This document shows positions 26,740 through 46,185 of a stretch of 64,000 bases of DNA, in pieces. Source of the DNA: Panorpa germanica (taxonomy: Eukaryota > Arthropoda > Insecta > Mecoptera > Panorpidae); contig OY783206.1 in NCBI GenBank assembly GCA_963678705.1, positions 27,663,807-27,727,806 on the forward strand, read 5' to 3'. Position numbers and translations under genes: made by a program. The notes beneath the pieces are model-generated. The model saw only the letters and a list, made by a program, of their open reading frames with translations, did no database searches and had not been told where the DNA came from. Each line of letters opens with the position of its first letter. Within the stretch, counting starts at the first letter, position 1.

Positions 26740-26990
26740 TAAAGAGTAGAGCAACAAGCTTAGAAAAAGGGAGGGAGTTACGATGAACTTGCGGCAAAGT
26801 TGATGTAAAATACGTTAACCCTAAAAAAGAATCCCTATTTTCATTGAATTAATAATAACAGTTAGTTTTACATTATGTTTTAGATTATTATTAGTTTCAC
26901 ACTAATATAAAATTTATTTCTATTTAAAATTTATTTTAACGAAGCTTGTAACATTTGCTTGTTAAGTGATGTTGGCTGCGTATAATTCGG
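26740..26990 (+). repeat. Repeat family D, copy 2
   Basis: Counterpart of 16165-16375: gagcaacaagctt, aagaatccctattttcattg, cagttagttttacattatg and gatgttggctgcgtataatt. The 151-codon minus-strand frame at 26936-27391 overlaps its end and is probably repeat-derived. Confidence 0.5.
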
Positions 26991-28689
26991 TCGTGCTTTC
27001 GGAGCCGAGCCCAACATGTTCCAGTGTACATTGGGTCTTTAAAAAATAATTTGTCAGTCTGTCGAAGTGCAATGGAATTAGTAAAAATAATTAGGCGATT
27101 TAAGCTGTTATATTCCCTAAGTATGGAAGGAATTTGGGTCTCATACAAATGGCGGCATACTAGGTTCTTGAATGAATTACTTAAAACAACCACTCTCGAT
27201 TCAAGGTAAGCGTTCACTGGTCGGCAATATCGCCTCGCATTTATCGTTAAGCCATAGAAGAGAATTGAAGCATGCGGACAGAGTTTTCTTTCCACTCTAA
27301 AAATACCTAGACCGCTGACGTAACAAGTCATGCATTTATTAATAAAACTAAAACAATGGTTTGTTTCTCGGTTGAAATAAAAATAATTCATTATTTTAGT
27401 TTGTACATATTAATTTTATTTTAAATTGTTACAATTTTACGTAATTATTAATAAATAATATAAATATAAAAATATATACATACAAATGTTCTGTAAATAT
27501 AGCTTAGAAATCTAAATCAATATTCAAAACACGCCAACTGTAATAAACAAAAACATAAGAAGGAAGACAGTGTGGCTAACCAGCTCTATATATAGGCTAA
27601 CAAAATGGCGGCGCTAGTATGATATTATTTTGTGAATTTTCTTTTTAAATTATCCATGGTTTTGTGCACAAATATGTCAGTGACTGTTCCAAATTTAATA
27701 TTTCTAGTTTTTGTATCTTAATTTATTTTTAATTAGCCACTTATTTTTTGTGCTTTCAGCCTGTGATATATACATAAAAATAAAAACCTCAAATATTCTA
27801 ATTTAAGTCTTACTTAAAAATCTTTATATTTTACAACTTCTTCGTTTTGAAATAAGGTTGCCATAATTTAGACTTAAGACGTTTCTATATTTTCAAAATA
27901 TATTTAAAATTCAAAACAATATTTAGTTTGCAAACAAAGAACACGTTTAAGCAGCCGTAAGCACAAGTGACGTCACCATCCTAATGATGCTTACGTTGAA
28001 CGCAACATTCATTAATTTAAATTCAAATCGAACTTTTGTTCCACATAACACACGATGCTCTTTATGCTCGTTGTCGTTTATTTTACTCAGTAATGAATAA
28101 AGAGGAAACTACCCAATGACCCAAATGGTTCTGCAGTTCCTTGAGTCATAAATGGATTAAACCAAATGATTCTGCTATTTAAATAATTTAAGTTTCACCA
28201 CGTGTGCAATATTTTATAAAACAAACTTAAAACAAGAGAAGTGTTATTGTAGTTGCTATCATTCTAGGAGCAACATCAATTTGAATTGGATCAAAGTGCC
28301 GTTGCATGGAGTTTAAGGAGTTTTGCTGAATTAGAGATTATATTTTACTTATCTAAACTATAATTTAATTATAAAAAGATATTGAAATAGATTGTGATGT
28401 TTTACTCTAAAAGGAAAAACAAATATGTGACACAGAAGTCACTCGAGCTTTGTGAAATCTTTTCACTTTCCGCCCAGAAAATGTTTGCTAAAGTTTGTAA
28501 GCGTTCTATGTCAATATATGGCAACCCTATTGGCTAGAAGACTACATTAAATTTACATCGAGTGTCATACGAGCGCCTCCCCTAAACAGTATTTTAATTT
28601 ATACAATCATAATTTTCTATATTATAAAAACTAATGTAATAAACAATTAAAAGAAAACTTAAACATGTGTTTTATTGGAAATACAAACA

Positions 28690-28795
28690 TTTTATTTTTT
28701 TGTTAATTTTATAAAAAGTTGATGGTCTCCAATTTGAAAATTTATAACGTATCTTAACGTAACTTTTTATGCTGATTTCAAATTTGCAATTTGCA
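28690..28795 (+). repeat. Isolated fragment of the 269-bp satellite family
   Basis: Contains aaaaagttgatggtctcc, aaaatttataacgtat, taacgtaactttttatgctg and atttcaaatttgcaattt, in the order found in every monomer of the arrays at 47350-49842 and 54302-57590. It is a single diverged copy about 19 kb from the arrays. Confidence 0.75.
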
Positions 28796-29820
28796 TAAAT
28801 CGCATATTAGAAATCAGTTAAATTGAAGTATTTCATTTATAATTTTGAACCAAAAGCTAATGCAAATTATAAAATCGCGCTGGATTAGTATGCAACTATT
28901 AATACATATCGGTAAGTGGTATCTAGTAACTGAATCCTGAACTACCTTAAATGTATCTATTCGCTGGTAGATGTCACAATGCGGCCCGACAGTTGCATAG
29001 AGATTAGGCGCAGTTGAAACGTTAAACATTTTATTTTTAAGCTCTTCTACTAGGTGCCGCTCCACAATTTATTTTTTTAAATCTTAGACCACTTAGTTTG
29101 AGATAATATACGTTACAAATTAGTCATCACTTTAAAAATATTTAAGTTTACAGTGGAAAAATTAAGTTTTTGGCAGAACTACCAAATAATGCCCCACGCC
29201 TTGTATCCTGCCTTCATGAAGGCAAAGTCTGCTAATAAATAACTATTACAAATTATATCAAAATCATAACTTGCGAGTGACACAGTTTTATGTTAGTTCG
29301 TTATTTTTTATTTCATTAAATTAAATTAAATTTGTGTAAAGTTTAAATTATGAAACAGTTGTTTTTTAATTTATAAATCGACTGTAAGTGCTCGTTTCTA
29401 ATGATAGAATTGAATGCGTTACAAAACATTTTACATATTTCTATAAATTATAATATCAATATTCAAAGATACAAATTAAAACAATGCAATTAATCAGCTT
29501 CAATCAGCTTGTAATTCAATTTGTTTAATATTTTTGTAAAAATTTGTGGTATTTTATAATTTAAATTTTCGAATAATAATATAATAAATATTAATAATGT
29601 AGTAATAGAAATTCTTTTTTGTAAATAACACTTTATATATTTTCTAACATTAATAAATTTAAAATTATTTTAAATCGGGTAACACAGTTTATATGCCGAC
29701 CAGCCGACACAATTTGAATGCCACGTAATATTGTAATATTTTCTAGTTTTGACATTCTGACAGCAAGGCAGTTACGTATGTGTGGTGAATTAATATTTAT
29801 TAATTAATATTTAGAAAAAT

Positions 29821-32800
29821 ATGGGATCCTCACAAAGTGTGGAAATACCAGGAGGTGGTACAGAAGGATATCATGTTCTCAGAGTAAGACTTTTTATACA
29901 TGGTGAATTAGCTGTCAAAAGATTGACATAACCTCAATTATAGTTTTCATCAAATTTTATATTTCTATTAAAATGTTAAACGTTATTATTAAATCAATAA
30001 TTTATTATAATCGGTAGCAATACATACGTTTCAAAATAATAACAAATTAATAAATTGTGTTGGTTCTTCAAGTTACAAGTCACGAATATTTGCAATTTAA
30101 AGTAGAATAATTTATATTTATGTCAAAATAAGATTAATATATTCTTTGTATTATATTATAAATATTTGCTGTTGATTGTAGTTTTACTTTGCAATTATCT
30201 GAAACATTTGACAATATGTTATGAAACTCGAAGCAATTAATCAGATAATGAACATTTCATGCAAGATTATTTCTATACGTGTAGCTAACAGCTAATGCTA
30301 TCATCTGCAAAGGATTTAGCGTTATTAAGAATAGTTGATAATGATGATGCAGTATCAGTTTTTATTGAACAACTGTGTTTGTTAATTTCATAATAATATT
30401 GCAGACGTACCAAGTAAAAACTAATAGTCTCGGCTGTTAACCGTTTATGATTAAATATGTTTCAGGTACAAGATGGTTCTCCTGGTCAAACGTCAGGCCT
30501 TGAAGCTTTTTTTGATTTTATCGTAGCCATTGGTACAACCAGATTAGACCAGGACAATGACACTCTTAAAGAATTACTAAAAGCTGGAATGGATAAAACA
30601 ATAAAAATGACTGTCTACAGTAGTAAAACACAAAATGTTAGAGAGGTTGATATAATACCTAGTAGTACCTGGGGCGGTCAGGGACTCCTGGGGGTCAGCA
30701 TACGATTCTGTTCGTTCGAAGGGGCCAATGAGAATGTTTGGCATGTATTGGTAAGGATTTCATTTCATTTATTAGTTGCCCCTGCTAAACGTTGAGCCGC
30801 AAAACCTATAACACATTTCGAAATCGCACGTTAATTTAAAAATATAAATATTTTACTTGTTGCCATTTTACCTAAATAAAAAAAACATTGATAACCAATT
30901 CCTATACATTTATAGCTCTTTCTGTTAATGTTGAAAATAATGGTTTGTGTGCCTAAATGTCTTAATGTCACCACATCGATAAAATTCCAACACATAAAGT
31001 TTTAATATTGTGAACGGTGTGAATAAAATCGATTACTTGTTAGACGACAGTTGTTAGACGACAGTTGTAAGACGACAGTTGTTAGACGACAGTTGTTTCG
31101 TAACTTTAAATATTAAGCACCAAAATGTTTTTATATTTAAGCGCAATAATTTCTTAAAAACTGCTTTTGGTTTTAAAACGAAGAGACGAATTGTGTGATA
31201 ACATTTAAAAATAAAAACATGCAGCAGTGTCGGATTAGCCATGTAGCATAAGCGCCTCCAACAGATAATGTTCAATTTATAACATTTTCGCTCAAATATT
31301 TTTCTTCAGATCTAGCATTAGAGCAGCACAGACGCGTGAGATACTGGTCACATTCGGTTTTGTACTTTCTTTTAAAACTTCTCATCACTCTTTGACAATT
31401 GTGTTATTTAAAAAAATCTTTAAACCACAGTAGTAACTGGTTTATTTTTCGTAAAATAATAAAATGCACCTACATTACGAATTAGCGCTGGCTTCTATTT
31501 ATTATTTGTTACAGGCCCTACGCAGGATTAATCCGCTACTGGTTGTTAGAGCAGAGTAAATAATTGTAAAGTGAATAAAACAGGCCTATCCTAGAGCTAT
31601 TTCTGTTCTGTTTGTTTTTTTACAAAACACATGTATTCTGGTGTGTTGATGATTTGACCTTGGCGCGTTATCATTTTTCCGTTATTAATAAGTGCAGAAC
31701 AGTACAGTCACTCACAGTCCTTGCCCTACAACCATTAATTTTTGTTTAAATGCCTGTTTTCATATCAATTTTAATGGAATTAATAATTACAGGAATTTCT
31801 CGTTACTCAATTTCTCTTACGCCATAACGCTCCTTTATTTTAACTTTCTAATAATATTTGCTTATTATTTATTAGAGAATCCATCGCGATTAGAAACGTT
31901 GCTAACAAAATTTCTTTCCTTACGATCATCTTGAATTTTTTTTATAATATTGTATTTATTAATATCGTTTATACGTAGAAAAAGTTGCAATACTCCTTGC
32001 AGTACTAAGTTCATAGATTCCGACTGTTAAACTTTGCATTTTTAACAAACGAATCCGACACCGACCTATGTTGAATCTTAGAAAACTTAAAATCATTCAT
32101 TGAAAATGTGAGAAATATTGTCCTGCAAAGAAAATTATAGCAAGCAGTATTCTTTTTTTCATAAAATTAAATTAAAGCGAGCTACTTTTCAAGGTTTTTC
32201 GATCGTTCTCATAACTTAGTGATTAGAACATCACAGTAAAGTAAACAAGCCGTGCCTTGCCTTGATCAGTGAAAACTGCAACGTTGCCAGATATTGAAAA
32301 CGAGGCAGTAATATTTATTTTTCATTTTTGCGCATGTAACTTCACTGCGCTGGTCGAAAGAGAGCACTGCGCGCCAACTATTCTTTTAATGTAAACAAGT
32401 TATATACATGTTCATTTAAATAGAGAGATCTTTCCGTATGTTGACCATGACTGTTAGTCAATTCTTTTCATTTTTTAAAAATTATATTTTGGAAGAAAAA
32501 CCCAATTATTAAGTTTTATTATTTATTAATTTTAGTTTAACCCAATTATTTGCTCAGAACGAAATGTGAAAACTCTTTCAACCTTATCCAAAGCAATCAA
32601 TAAAATCTCCACTTTAAGGAATTATTATAAAGTTCATTAAAGGACATTATATCTTCAATAACATTGCTACTATTTAAAACAAATCACATTTGAGATCCTG
32701 ATAGGTAACTTTATCAGTACATGTAACATACATTTCTAGAATTTAAGATATTGTACACACGACAATTAAAGTGAAAGCTTGCAAACCAATCTTTAACAAA

Positions 32801-35685
32801 TTTATGTGGAGTGTAGCAGATTTACACTGAATTGAATGAAGTGTAAGATAAATTTTCACTGGTTAGAATGGAATTTGGCTATATGATTCGTTGCTTAGTA
32901 TTTTTGTTTCTAATTGAGTACAAATTTAGATTCATTTTATTTTCTCGTATATTTTTCCTACTCTAAATAGCATTACATTAAAATATAATTATAAGGATAA
33001 TACATTTCACAAACATTTACTTTAAATTGAAAAAAAAAACAAAAATTAGTAGGCAAGGAATCTTAATATTTAAAATTCAAATATTTTATCATAGATTCTA
33101 ACAAAAAACTTAAAAAACTAAACTAGAATTAAAATAACTCTAACAAAAACATTGTTTGTATAACAGGAACTTCATCCATCTTCTCCAGCAGAGATAGCTG
33201 GCCTGAGGCCATTCACCGACTACATTATTGGAGCCGACTCCATTCTTCACGAAAGCGAAGATCTGTTTACGTTAATTGAATCCCACGAAGGACGCTCCTT
33301 GAAACTTTACGTCTATAATACGGACGATGACACGTGCCGAGAAGTAAGCCCTTGATATTTATTAGTTTTTAAAGTAATTACCATTTCTTTATGAACAATG
33401 TCTTGAGAGTATTGAATGCTATTAATGTTGCCTTCGGTTAGGCGCCACAACAGTCGGTTATTGATAAAAGCAAATTTAAATTTAAACAAGGAATTTACAT
33501 ATAAATAAACTTGTTTCATTATTTTAGGTGTCAATAACTCCAAAATCAAACTGGGGTGGTGAAGGGAGCTTAGGTTGTGGAATAGGATACGGATATCTCC
33601 ATCGAATTCCAATCAGAGCGTTACCTCCTGGTGCACAACCTCTACTTCAATCAAAACCAACATTACAGCCTACAACATCAACAAATCAAGTATCTGGAGT
33701 GTCAAATACAAACCAAGGACTTCCTGCAGGTAGTATTTCGCCACCTCCACCGCTACCATTTGCAACGGGTATTCCATTAACAGTAGGAGTCACGCATGCA
33801 ACGACCACACCGCAACCTGCAGCTGCATTTGGCCAACCTCCTCCTAGTACACCCCAACATGGACAGGGACCTCCTGCAGGCCTTTCAACGGCGCCAGAGA
33901 CGCACCCCACGTCTTTAGGAGGCAGCACCACTATCTCAACAGCCAGTCATTTATTTTCTAGTTCTAAGTCAACGGACAGTGGAAGCACAGATCCTATGCA
34001 ATCGTTTTCCGGATATACATCGTCGCCTTCAAGTAATTTTTAATATACTTATTATACATTGTATCTAGTCAAGTGTAGGCCCGTCATATTAAAGCTTCTC
34101 AGCGAACAATTCAGAGAAGAACTCAACAAACTATACGTCACATGTATTATCGTAAGTACACAGGGTCTACATGTGCACTGCATCTTTAGAAGAAGATGAT
34201 CCCGCTTCATCATTGATTGCTTACATTTCTTTATTGGTTAATATTTATTTTTGGTAATGTTTATATTTTCAGTTAACAACAAAAATATATATTCTTAAGT
34301 TGTCTGTTATAATAAAATGTGATTTAAATTATTTCAGAGTTTCCAGTACCATCTCTGCCTCCAATGCCATCACACCAAACATCCGCATTACCCCCGCCAC
34401 CTTCTGGGGTGAATCCTTCGCAACAAGCTGCTATTCCAACATCCTCCCCTGTGCATAGCATCCCCAGTTACTCCACGTCGCAGCAGCAGCCATACGCACC
34501 CACAATGTTGAGTTACATGCAATCTGGACAGGCACAGCATCTTCAGGGGGCCATCACACCGTCTGGACATCCTGGAGTCCTTCCTCCACAGATGTACAAT
34601 CCTAGTGCTATGAGTTACTCCATGCCGCAAACGGGCATGCCTCTGACAACGCCTATTACGTTACCAGGTACTGCAATATCGACCGGAAATCGTTTGATTC
34701 TCTAGCGCACTTTATTTATTATTCTAGTTCAATTTACGAGAGATTGATGGTGACTCACGTTTAAAGAAAGAAAGAAGTATGAGACCAGAAATATCTCCTT
34801 AATTGAATTATAGTAAACGATGTATATTTTAGAAAATGATATGCCATTCAATAGTTTTTTTTTTGACTCAGCTAACATTTAAAAGTATTTTGATTAATGC
34901 TGGCCCACAAAGTGATTTTTTGGATGTACTTTCTTAGTTTTATTTTGAAATTTGAATTATTGTTATTTTGACATCACGCGATTAGTTTTATAGTCCGTAG
35001 AATAATAAGGAATCGTATTATTTGTCCTTGTTTACCACATTCATAAAATCAAAATTGTATGTTTTGCTCGAGAGAACAACACCTCCTTTGCACTCTGTTG
35101 TGTAGCAGAAATGGCAATTCATAGAAAGGAAAAGAGTGCTTGCAACTCGGACTGTTTCACATTGGTACAGTTTATCATGAGAGGAGTTTCTACTTTAATA
35201 TTATCAATAGACTCAATTAATGAATTGGTTAATGAATCAATTAATGAATTGGTTAATGAATCAATTAATTAAATTGATTAATGAATCAATTAATTAAACT
35301 TAATTTTCGAAATATTAAACTAATCAATAAATGCATCAAAACATAATTTTAATAGTTGGAAAGTCATTTAATTGGGAATTGTAAAATTCATTGGGAGACA
35401 ATTGGCAATGTCTCCCATAATTTTGTGGCTTATTAATAAATAATTGGGCTGTTGAGTTTCTAGTTCCTTTAATGAGAATACCAGATGTTAAAAGTGTTGC
35501 ATATCGTTCAGGTGCTACGAACTGTGATTAGGTGATGCTTACAAAAATACGTTTTTAGCAATGAATTAATTTTCTTAACTTCTCCAGGAATGCCTCCAAT
35601 AACTGTCAGTGCAACCCTCCCTGCTAACACTCTGGAGGGTCTGCAGAACACCACCACGGATTCTCAAATCCCAGCACAGAACTAA
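29821..35685 (+). CDS. Gorasp: Golgi reassembly-stacking protein (GRASP65/55 family)
   Basis: GRASP proteins tether Golgi cisternae by trans-oligomerising through an N-terminal pair of PDZ-like domains anchored by myristate. Coding exons: 29821-29883, 30466-30750, 33167-33343, 33528-34032, 34338-34667, 35588-35685; 485 residues, all joins in frame. The start [20 protein letters not shown] gives Gly2 for N-myristoylation. PDZ1 spans about residues 15-107 ([28 protein letters not shown]). PDZ2 spans about 111-200 ([40 protein letters not shown]). The rest is a Ser/Pro/Gln-rich C-terminal region typical of the family. Reading through the donors at 34033 or 34668 would end the protein early at 34043 or 34705, so isoforms with short tails are conceivable. 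Length agrees with the roughly 440-460 residue vertebrate members. Confidence 0.96.
31038..31093 (+). repeat. 14-bp tandem repeat, four copies
   Basis: The unit tgttagacgacagt is repeated four times without gaps, with a single substitution in the third copy. It lies in the second GORASP intron. Confidence 0.95.
31905..32226 (+). repeat. Dispersed repeat family A, copy in GORASP intron
   Basis: Shows the family A landmarks in order: ctttccttacgatcatcttg, atacgtagaaaaagttgcaa, cgacctatgttgaat and gagctacttttcaaggtttt. It lies inside the second GORASP intron. Confidence 0.65.
35211..35298 (+). repeat. AT-rich imperfect tandem repeat of about 24 bp
   Basis: Successive copies of a unit containing aattggttaatgaatcaatt alternate with partly palindromic variants (attaattaaattgattaat). 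It lies in the last GORASP intron. Confidence 0.85.
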
Positions 35686-35801
35686 CAAGGAAGTAATATT
35701 ACTGTTTTATTTATTTGTGCATTTCTTAATTATTTTTTTTTGTAATTTTTACTTTGTAACCTGCATAAAATGAACATATTTCCAAAAAATTTAATATTAG
35801 G

Positions 35802-35807
35802 AATAAA
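35802..35807 (+). terminator. Likely GORASP polyadenylation signal
   Basis: AATAAA 117 bases after the GORASP stop. Further AATAAA-like hexamers occur near 35917, so the exact end is uncertain. Confidence 0.5.
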
Positions 35808-36136
35808 ATGTTTTGCCTTTTTTTAAAAATATAAATATTTTTATTAGTTTTTAGTTACATAAATTTTATTGTATATTATTTTTATGGTTGTTAATAAATT
35901 TGAAGAACCTATAATAAAATAAAGGCCAAGTTTTGTGAAATATATTTCTATTGTCTATTTACAAAAATGATTTTTATTTGTAGGTTAGGTACGTAATCAG
36001 TTCAGAGCTCATTGTTAATATTAAGTGGATTAAACAGAGCCAAACAGGGTTTGTTTGGGCACCGGTAGCTTAAAACAAATTCGACATTTGCTGTTTTGAC
36101 ATAACGTAATGAGGTAACAATTAGAAAAAACATTGT

Positions 36137-36142
36137 TTATTT
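36137..36142 (-). terminator. Likely NDUFB11 polyadenylation signal
   Basis: AATAAA on the minus strand, 94 bases past the NDUFB11 stop codon. The interval to the GORASP stop (35686-36235) holds only the two convergent 3' UTRs. Confidence 0.5.
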
Positions 36143-36235
36143 AGTATATTTATATTTAAATATATTTACAAAGGCATAAAACTTTCTGCTTACATAATAT
36201 ATGCAGTTATTAACTAAACAAGATGGCTATTAACT

Positions 36236-36700
36236 TTAAATAATTATTTCTGTCTCGCCAAGCTCCTCATCAGAGGGTAAGATGACTTCCTCAGCGAGAA
36301 TGTAATTTCTGTCAATAAGTGGAAGTCCTGCCTGTTCCCTTCTGCGTAGCTCAAGGAATCCTTCTCTTTGGGCCCAGTCTCTCATTTGTGGGTCAGGTAA
36401 ATAGGCCCACATAAAACCCCCAAATACAATACATAAAGTAATAGAAACAAAAAATGTTGAATTTAAAACATTTAGATCTTCAGTTTCACTTTTATGATCA
36501 AATCCATAACTAACCCAATTTTTGTTCTTAGCTACAGTTGATGTTGTTGTTGTATCCTCTTTAGCAGCTTCTTTTTCTAAAGGTACAGACACTGTATCAC
36601 GATTCTTCTTCGAAGTAGATATAAATCTGACATTTTTTGTTGGGGTTATAATTAATTTTCGTAAATTTGCTAAATTCTGGAGACGTATGAGAGCCGCCAT
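36236..36700 (-). CDS. NDUFB11: NADH dehydrogenase [ubiquinone] 1 beta subcomplex subunit 11 (ESSS)
   Basis: An accessory single-pass subunit of the membrane arm of mitochondrial complex I. The 154-residue frame is complete in one exon. The N-terminus (MAALIRLQNLANLRKL, rich in Arg/Lys/Ser to about residue 32) fits a mitochondrial presequence. A membrane segment follows near residues 82-102 (TFFVSITLCIVFGGFMWAYL). The family-type C-terminus is present: WAQREGFLELRRREQAGLPL and LPSDEELGETEIII, together with NWVSYGFD before the membrane segment. The gene converges on GORASP with 550 bases between stops and is divergent from SPT16. It lacks introns, unlike its neighbours, but the frame is intact and no poly-A or flanking duplication marks it as a retrocopy. 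Confidence 0.95.
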   Translation of the reverse strand: MAALIRLQNLANLRKLIITPTKNVRFISTSKKNRDTVSVPLEKEAAKEDTTTTSTVAKNKNWVSYGFDHKSETEDLNVLNSTFFVSITLCIVFGGFMWAYLPDPQMRDWAQREGFLELRRREQAGLPLIDRNYILAEEVILPSDEELGETEIII

Positions 36701-37888
36701 TTTATCGTTCTGACTTCAGTTTAGTATTACCAGTCTGGCACAGCTTGGTATTACAACTTTTAAAGGCCTAATACACAAGGTACACAATTTGTACTCTCAC
36801 AGATTGCGTGACTTCAAAACTGTGTGTTTGCAGTCTCTCATGAACTACTTTAGTTCATCACCAGATATTAGAGTCGTGTATTTCGCATTTCGGTAATAAA
36901 TTTAAACCTCTAATTCTCTAAATTGTACCGCTATATGTTTTCTTTTTGCTATTCATGAATGGGCTTGTGCACCATGACTTAATTTCTATAAAACCGTACT
37001 ATAAATTATTAGAATTGGCTATGAATATCTGAAATGTTTAATTTTTTTAAGAAGCCGCAATATTATAGAAGATATGAACAAGTAAAATGGTCATTTTTTA
37101 CTATTTAATCTTTTTCTAGATGATTGAGAGATGTCCTACTTATAGCTGCGTCGTGCATCCCATTAAGTTTTATATTGTTATTGTTGTGGAAAAAGAAAAA
37201 TAATCTTGATTACTTATTTCTTTTGTGACGTCATACACGGAGATAACACTAATAAAACATTTAAAAAAGCTACCTTTAAAAAATAAGTTTACAAGCTCTT
37301 TGCATCAGTCACGCAAAAGACAGATTCACTTCGTTTAAAAATAAATATTTAGAGAGCAGACTAAACGACTCCATCATTAGCCAATATCTAAAGACCATAG
37401 TTTGCTCAACAGTTATTAATTTTTACTTGAATTAATGTTTACTTGAATTAATTTTTACATTTCATGTGTCGTGTGTAGGGGGGTTTTAGAACATAAGCCC
37501 GTCTGCAAATCAAATGTAGACTTTGTAAGTGGTAGATTCTAATGCATATTATTTATTTTAAGTAGATATTTATTTATTTTATAACATAATATTATTGTAA
37601 TTAAAATAAAAGAAAACATTGTAGAAAGGAGTCAACATAGTTACTATTATACATCCTCGTAACCCAAGTAGAATATTTTTAGTTCGACTACGTCATTAGT
37701 TGTGTGCACTGGTAATACCATTCGATTGTTACCGGCTTCATGGTTTAGGTAGAGAAGAAATCTTACTAGGCTGTCATTTCCAGGCTTTTAGTAAATGGTG
37801 GTTGTTGAGTGTTGTAGGCTGCTTTTAGCAAAATACAGTGTGCTTTTTAATATTCCACAAATACATGAATAAGTATTAAACTCTCATA
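36701..37888. other. Shared upstream region of NDUFB11 and SPT16
   Basis: The two genes diverge across these 1188 bases, which must contain both promoters. I see no clear TATA box or known operator. A degenerate dispersed repeat (tgggcttgtgcaccatgact, near 36960), related to sequence near 12409 and 20629, occupies part of it. Confidence 0.5.
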
Positions 37889-44173
<6,285 letters not shown>

Positions 44174-44685
44174 ACATCGTAACTGCTGGATTAAGAAGGG
44201 AGAACAACATTACCAATATAATAAGTCATATTTCGTCTTCGTCTTCGTCGTCGTGAGTAATCGTGATCGTGATCGTGATCGTCGTTCATCGGTGTTTTTT
44301 TTTTTAATTCTTCATTAAAGAAATTATTACAAAAGTTGAGCGAATTGAATTTTGATTATTTTTTAAAATATTTATAAGTATGTTGATAGAATATGTTTAT
44401 TGATGCATTACGTTAATTGGACATTTATATTTTTGTAGGATTTATCATTTTGTACGTATAGATTAGTTGTTTATCTTTAAAAATACTTTACTTGCAATTA
44501 AATACAAATTTATTCATGTATTAAATTGATATTCACATTGAAATGGCATGAGTTTTATTTCTTCAGCAACTTGGATAGCTACGTTCGATGACGTATTTAA
44601 TACGTCAAAATGAAAATGTGTTTTTCATTGAAAATTTTAAAGTTAATTATATTTAGACTGAGATTCCAGACCCCTCAGACCTCAG

Positions 44686-44691
44686 AATAAA
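44686..44691 (+). terminator. Possible SPT16 polyadenylation signal
   Basis: First clean AATAAA after the SPT16 stop, 513 bases downstream. A weaker ATTAAA lies near 44314, so a shorter 3' UTR is possible. Confidence 0.35.
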
Positions 44692-45903
44692 TAGTAGTTA
44701 ATGTTTTTAAATCATTAAATTACATATTGTGTTTAATTACATTTTATTTTTGATCTTTATTCTCACATTCCAAAAAAATAAACCCCTACTGCTTCTCTTT
44801 TAATCTTAATGAAGATAAGGTAATTAAGATTAAGATTAATTACCTTACCTTACCTTTCGATTCATCCCTACAAAATTACACAGGACACGAATCTTAGACA
44901 CGAACCTAATTGACACCAACAATTATACGGTTTAAGTTTTAGCTATGCACCGGAACAATAAAGATATAATAAAAAATTGTATACCATTTTTTATTGTGAA
45001 AATTAAAGTTTAAAAGTTTTATGTATCTTAAGGTGAAACGATACTTGGCCCTTTTTTCTAGCAAAATATAGATGGCGATAACAGCAGGTTAAATATTATC
45101 AAATAAACCATGTTTTTTTTATGTCTAAATCGTTTTATGTAAGTAACTATAAACGCGAATCAAAATCTAAAGCTGCAATTAGTTAGATGAATAACGTATC
45201 CACATTTTAAGCTTTCTTCCACTGACTTTTAATGACTTGGAACCGCAAAAATAACTTTTGTAAATTAATATTGCTATATTTTCTAGTTAAATTCCTATTT
45301 TTATACTTTCATATATTTCTAAGTCTTAAGCGTAAGTTTAAGAACCATAAAAGTTATTAAATTTTATAACAAACGCTTAGAAATGTTACCAGTTATATAC
45401 TTTTTTACACATAAAAAATGCAAAAATATACTCATTTACTATTAAATTACTTAACATAAACCAATACTTAAAGTTAGAGATAGTTAGAGACAACTTTAAA
45501 CTAAATATATTTTCACCAAAATCTTTATTATTATTCTAAGTCTAAGTAGATGATGCATAAATAAATTTTAATTACAATTCAAAAAATATATCAAATTATT
45601 TATACATTTTTATAAAAGTCTACCTAAAATGCTATCTCAAAAACAAACACTCAAAAATGGAAACGAGAAAATAATAAATAAAAATATTTTACGCTAACAA
45701 TTTCTTTGGTATATTAACGTAAGGTTGCTCTCACACCGTAACTGACTACTTGCACCGATGAAAGGTCGTAAGGTAGTCTATTCCAGTGTGAGAACACCCT
45801 TTGAATAGTATTAACTGATTTACTAATTACTAAAAAAACATTTCTTCTTATTGAATAAATTAAATTAAAACGAAAAATATTTTTCTTGCATCTCGATTCT
45901 ATT

Positions 45904-45927
45904 GTGTCTGTGTGTGTGTGTGTGTTT
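45904..45927 (+). repeat. (TG)n microsatellite
   Basis: A run of tg dinucleotides with one ct interruption near its left end, in the intergenic stretch after SPT16. Confidence 0.85.
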
Positions 45928-46064
45928 AATTCCATACCAAAATGGAAGCGCATTTTTGTATAAATTCTTATATTTTCAATAAAGAAAATTTTATTATTAC
46001 ATATCTAAAACAAACACGGATTTTATAAATCACTGAGAATAATTAATTATACATATTTCTGAAC

Positions 46065-46185
46065 TAAAAATTGCATATTTGAAATCAGCATAAAAAAGTG
46101 CAATAAATACCATCAAAAAATAATCGAATTTCTTTTTTAGTTTTTATAAAATTAACAAGAGTATAACCTTTAAAATTTTCTATAC
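46065..46185 (-). repeat. Inverted fragment of the 269-bp satellite family
   Basis: Contains gcatatttgaaatcagcata and, further on, attaacaagagtataacctt followed by taaaattttc. These are the reverse complements of blocks present in every monomer of the adjacent arrays. It lies about 1.2 kb before array 1 and in opposite orientation. Confidence 0.65.

Larger units (their letters stand above)
25695..29820. other. Phactr 3' UTR and intergenic sequence, no gene recognised
   Basis: The first several hundred bases are probably Phactr 3' UTR; an AATAAA-type signal lies near 26424. After that come the family D repeat, long AT-rich stretches and an isolated relative of the 269-bp satellite at about 28690-28795. 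No frame has a recognisable domain. Confidence 0.6.
30751..33166 (+). other. 2.4 kb GORASP intron
   Basis: Holds the 14-bp tandem repeat (31038-31093) and a family A copy (31905-32226), otherwise AT-rich sequence. No nested gene is seen; the frames at 31054-31275 and 31692-31934 have no family signature. Confidence 0.7.

Noticed and set aside
26936..27391. 151-codon minus-strand frame
   Set aside because: No family motif is recognisable and its end overlaps the family D repeat; most likely a chance frame in repeat-derived DNA.
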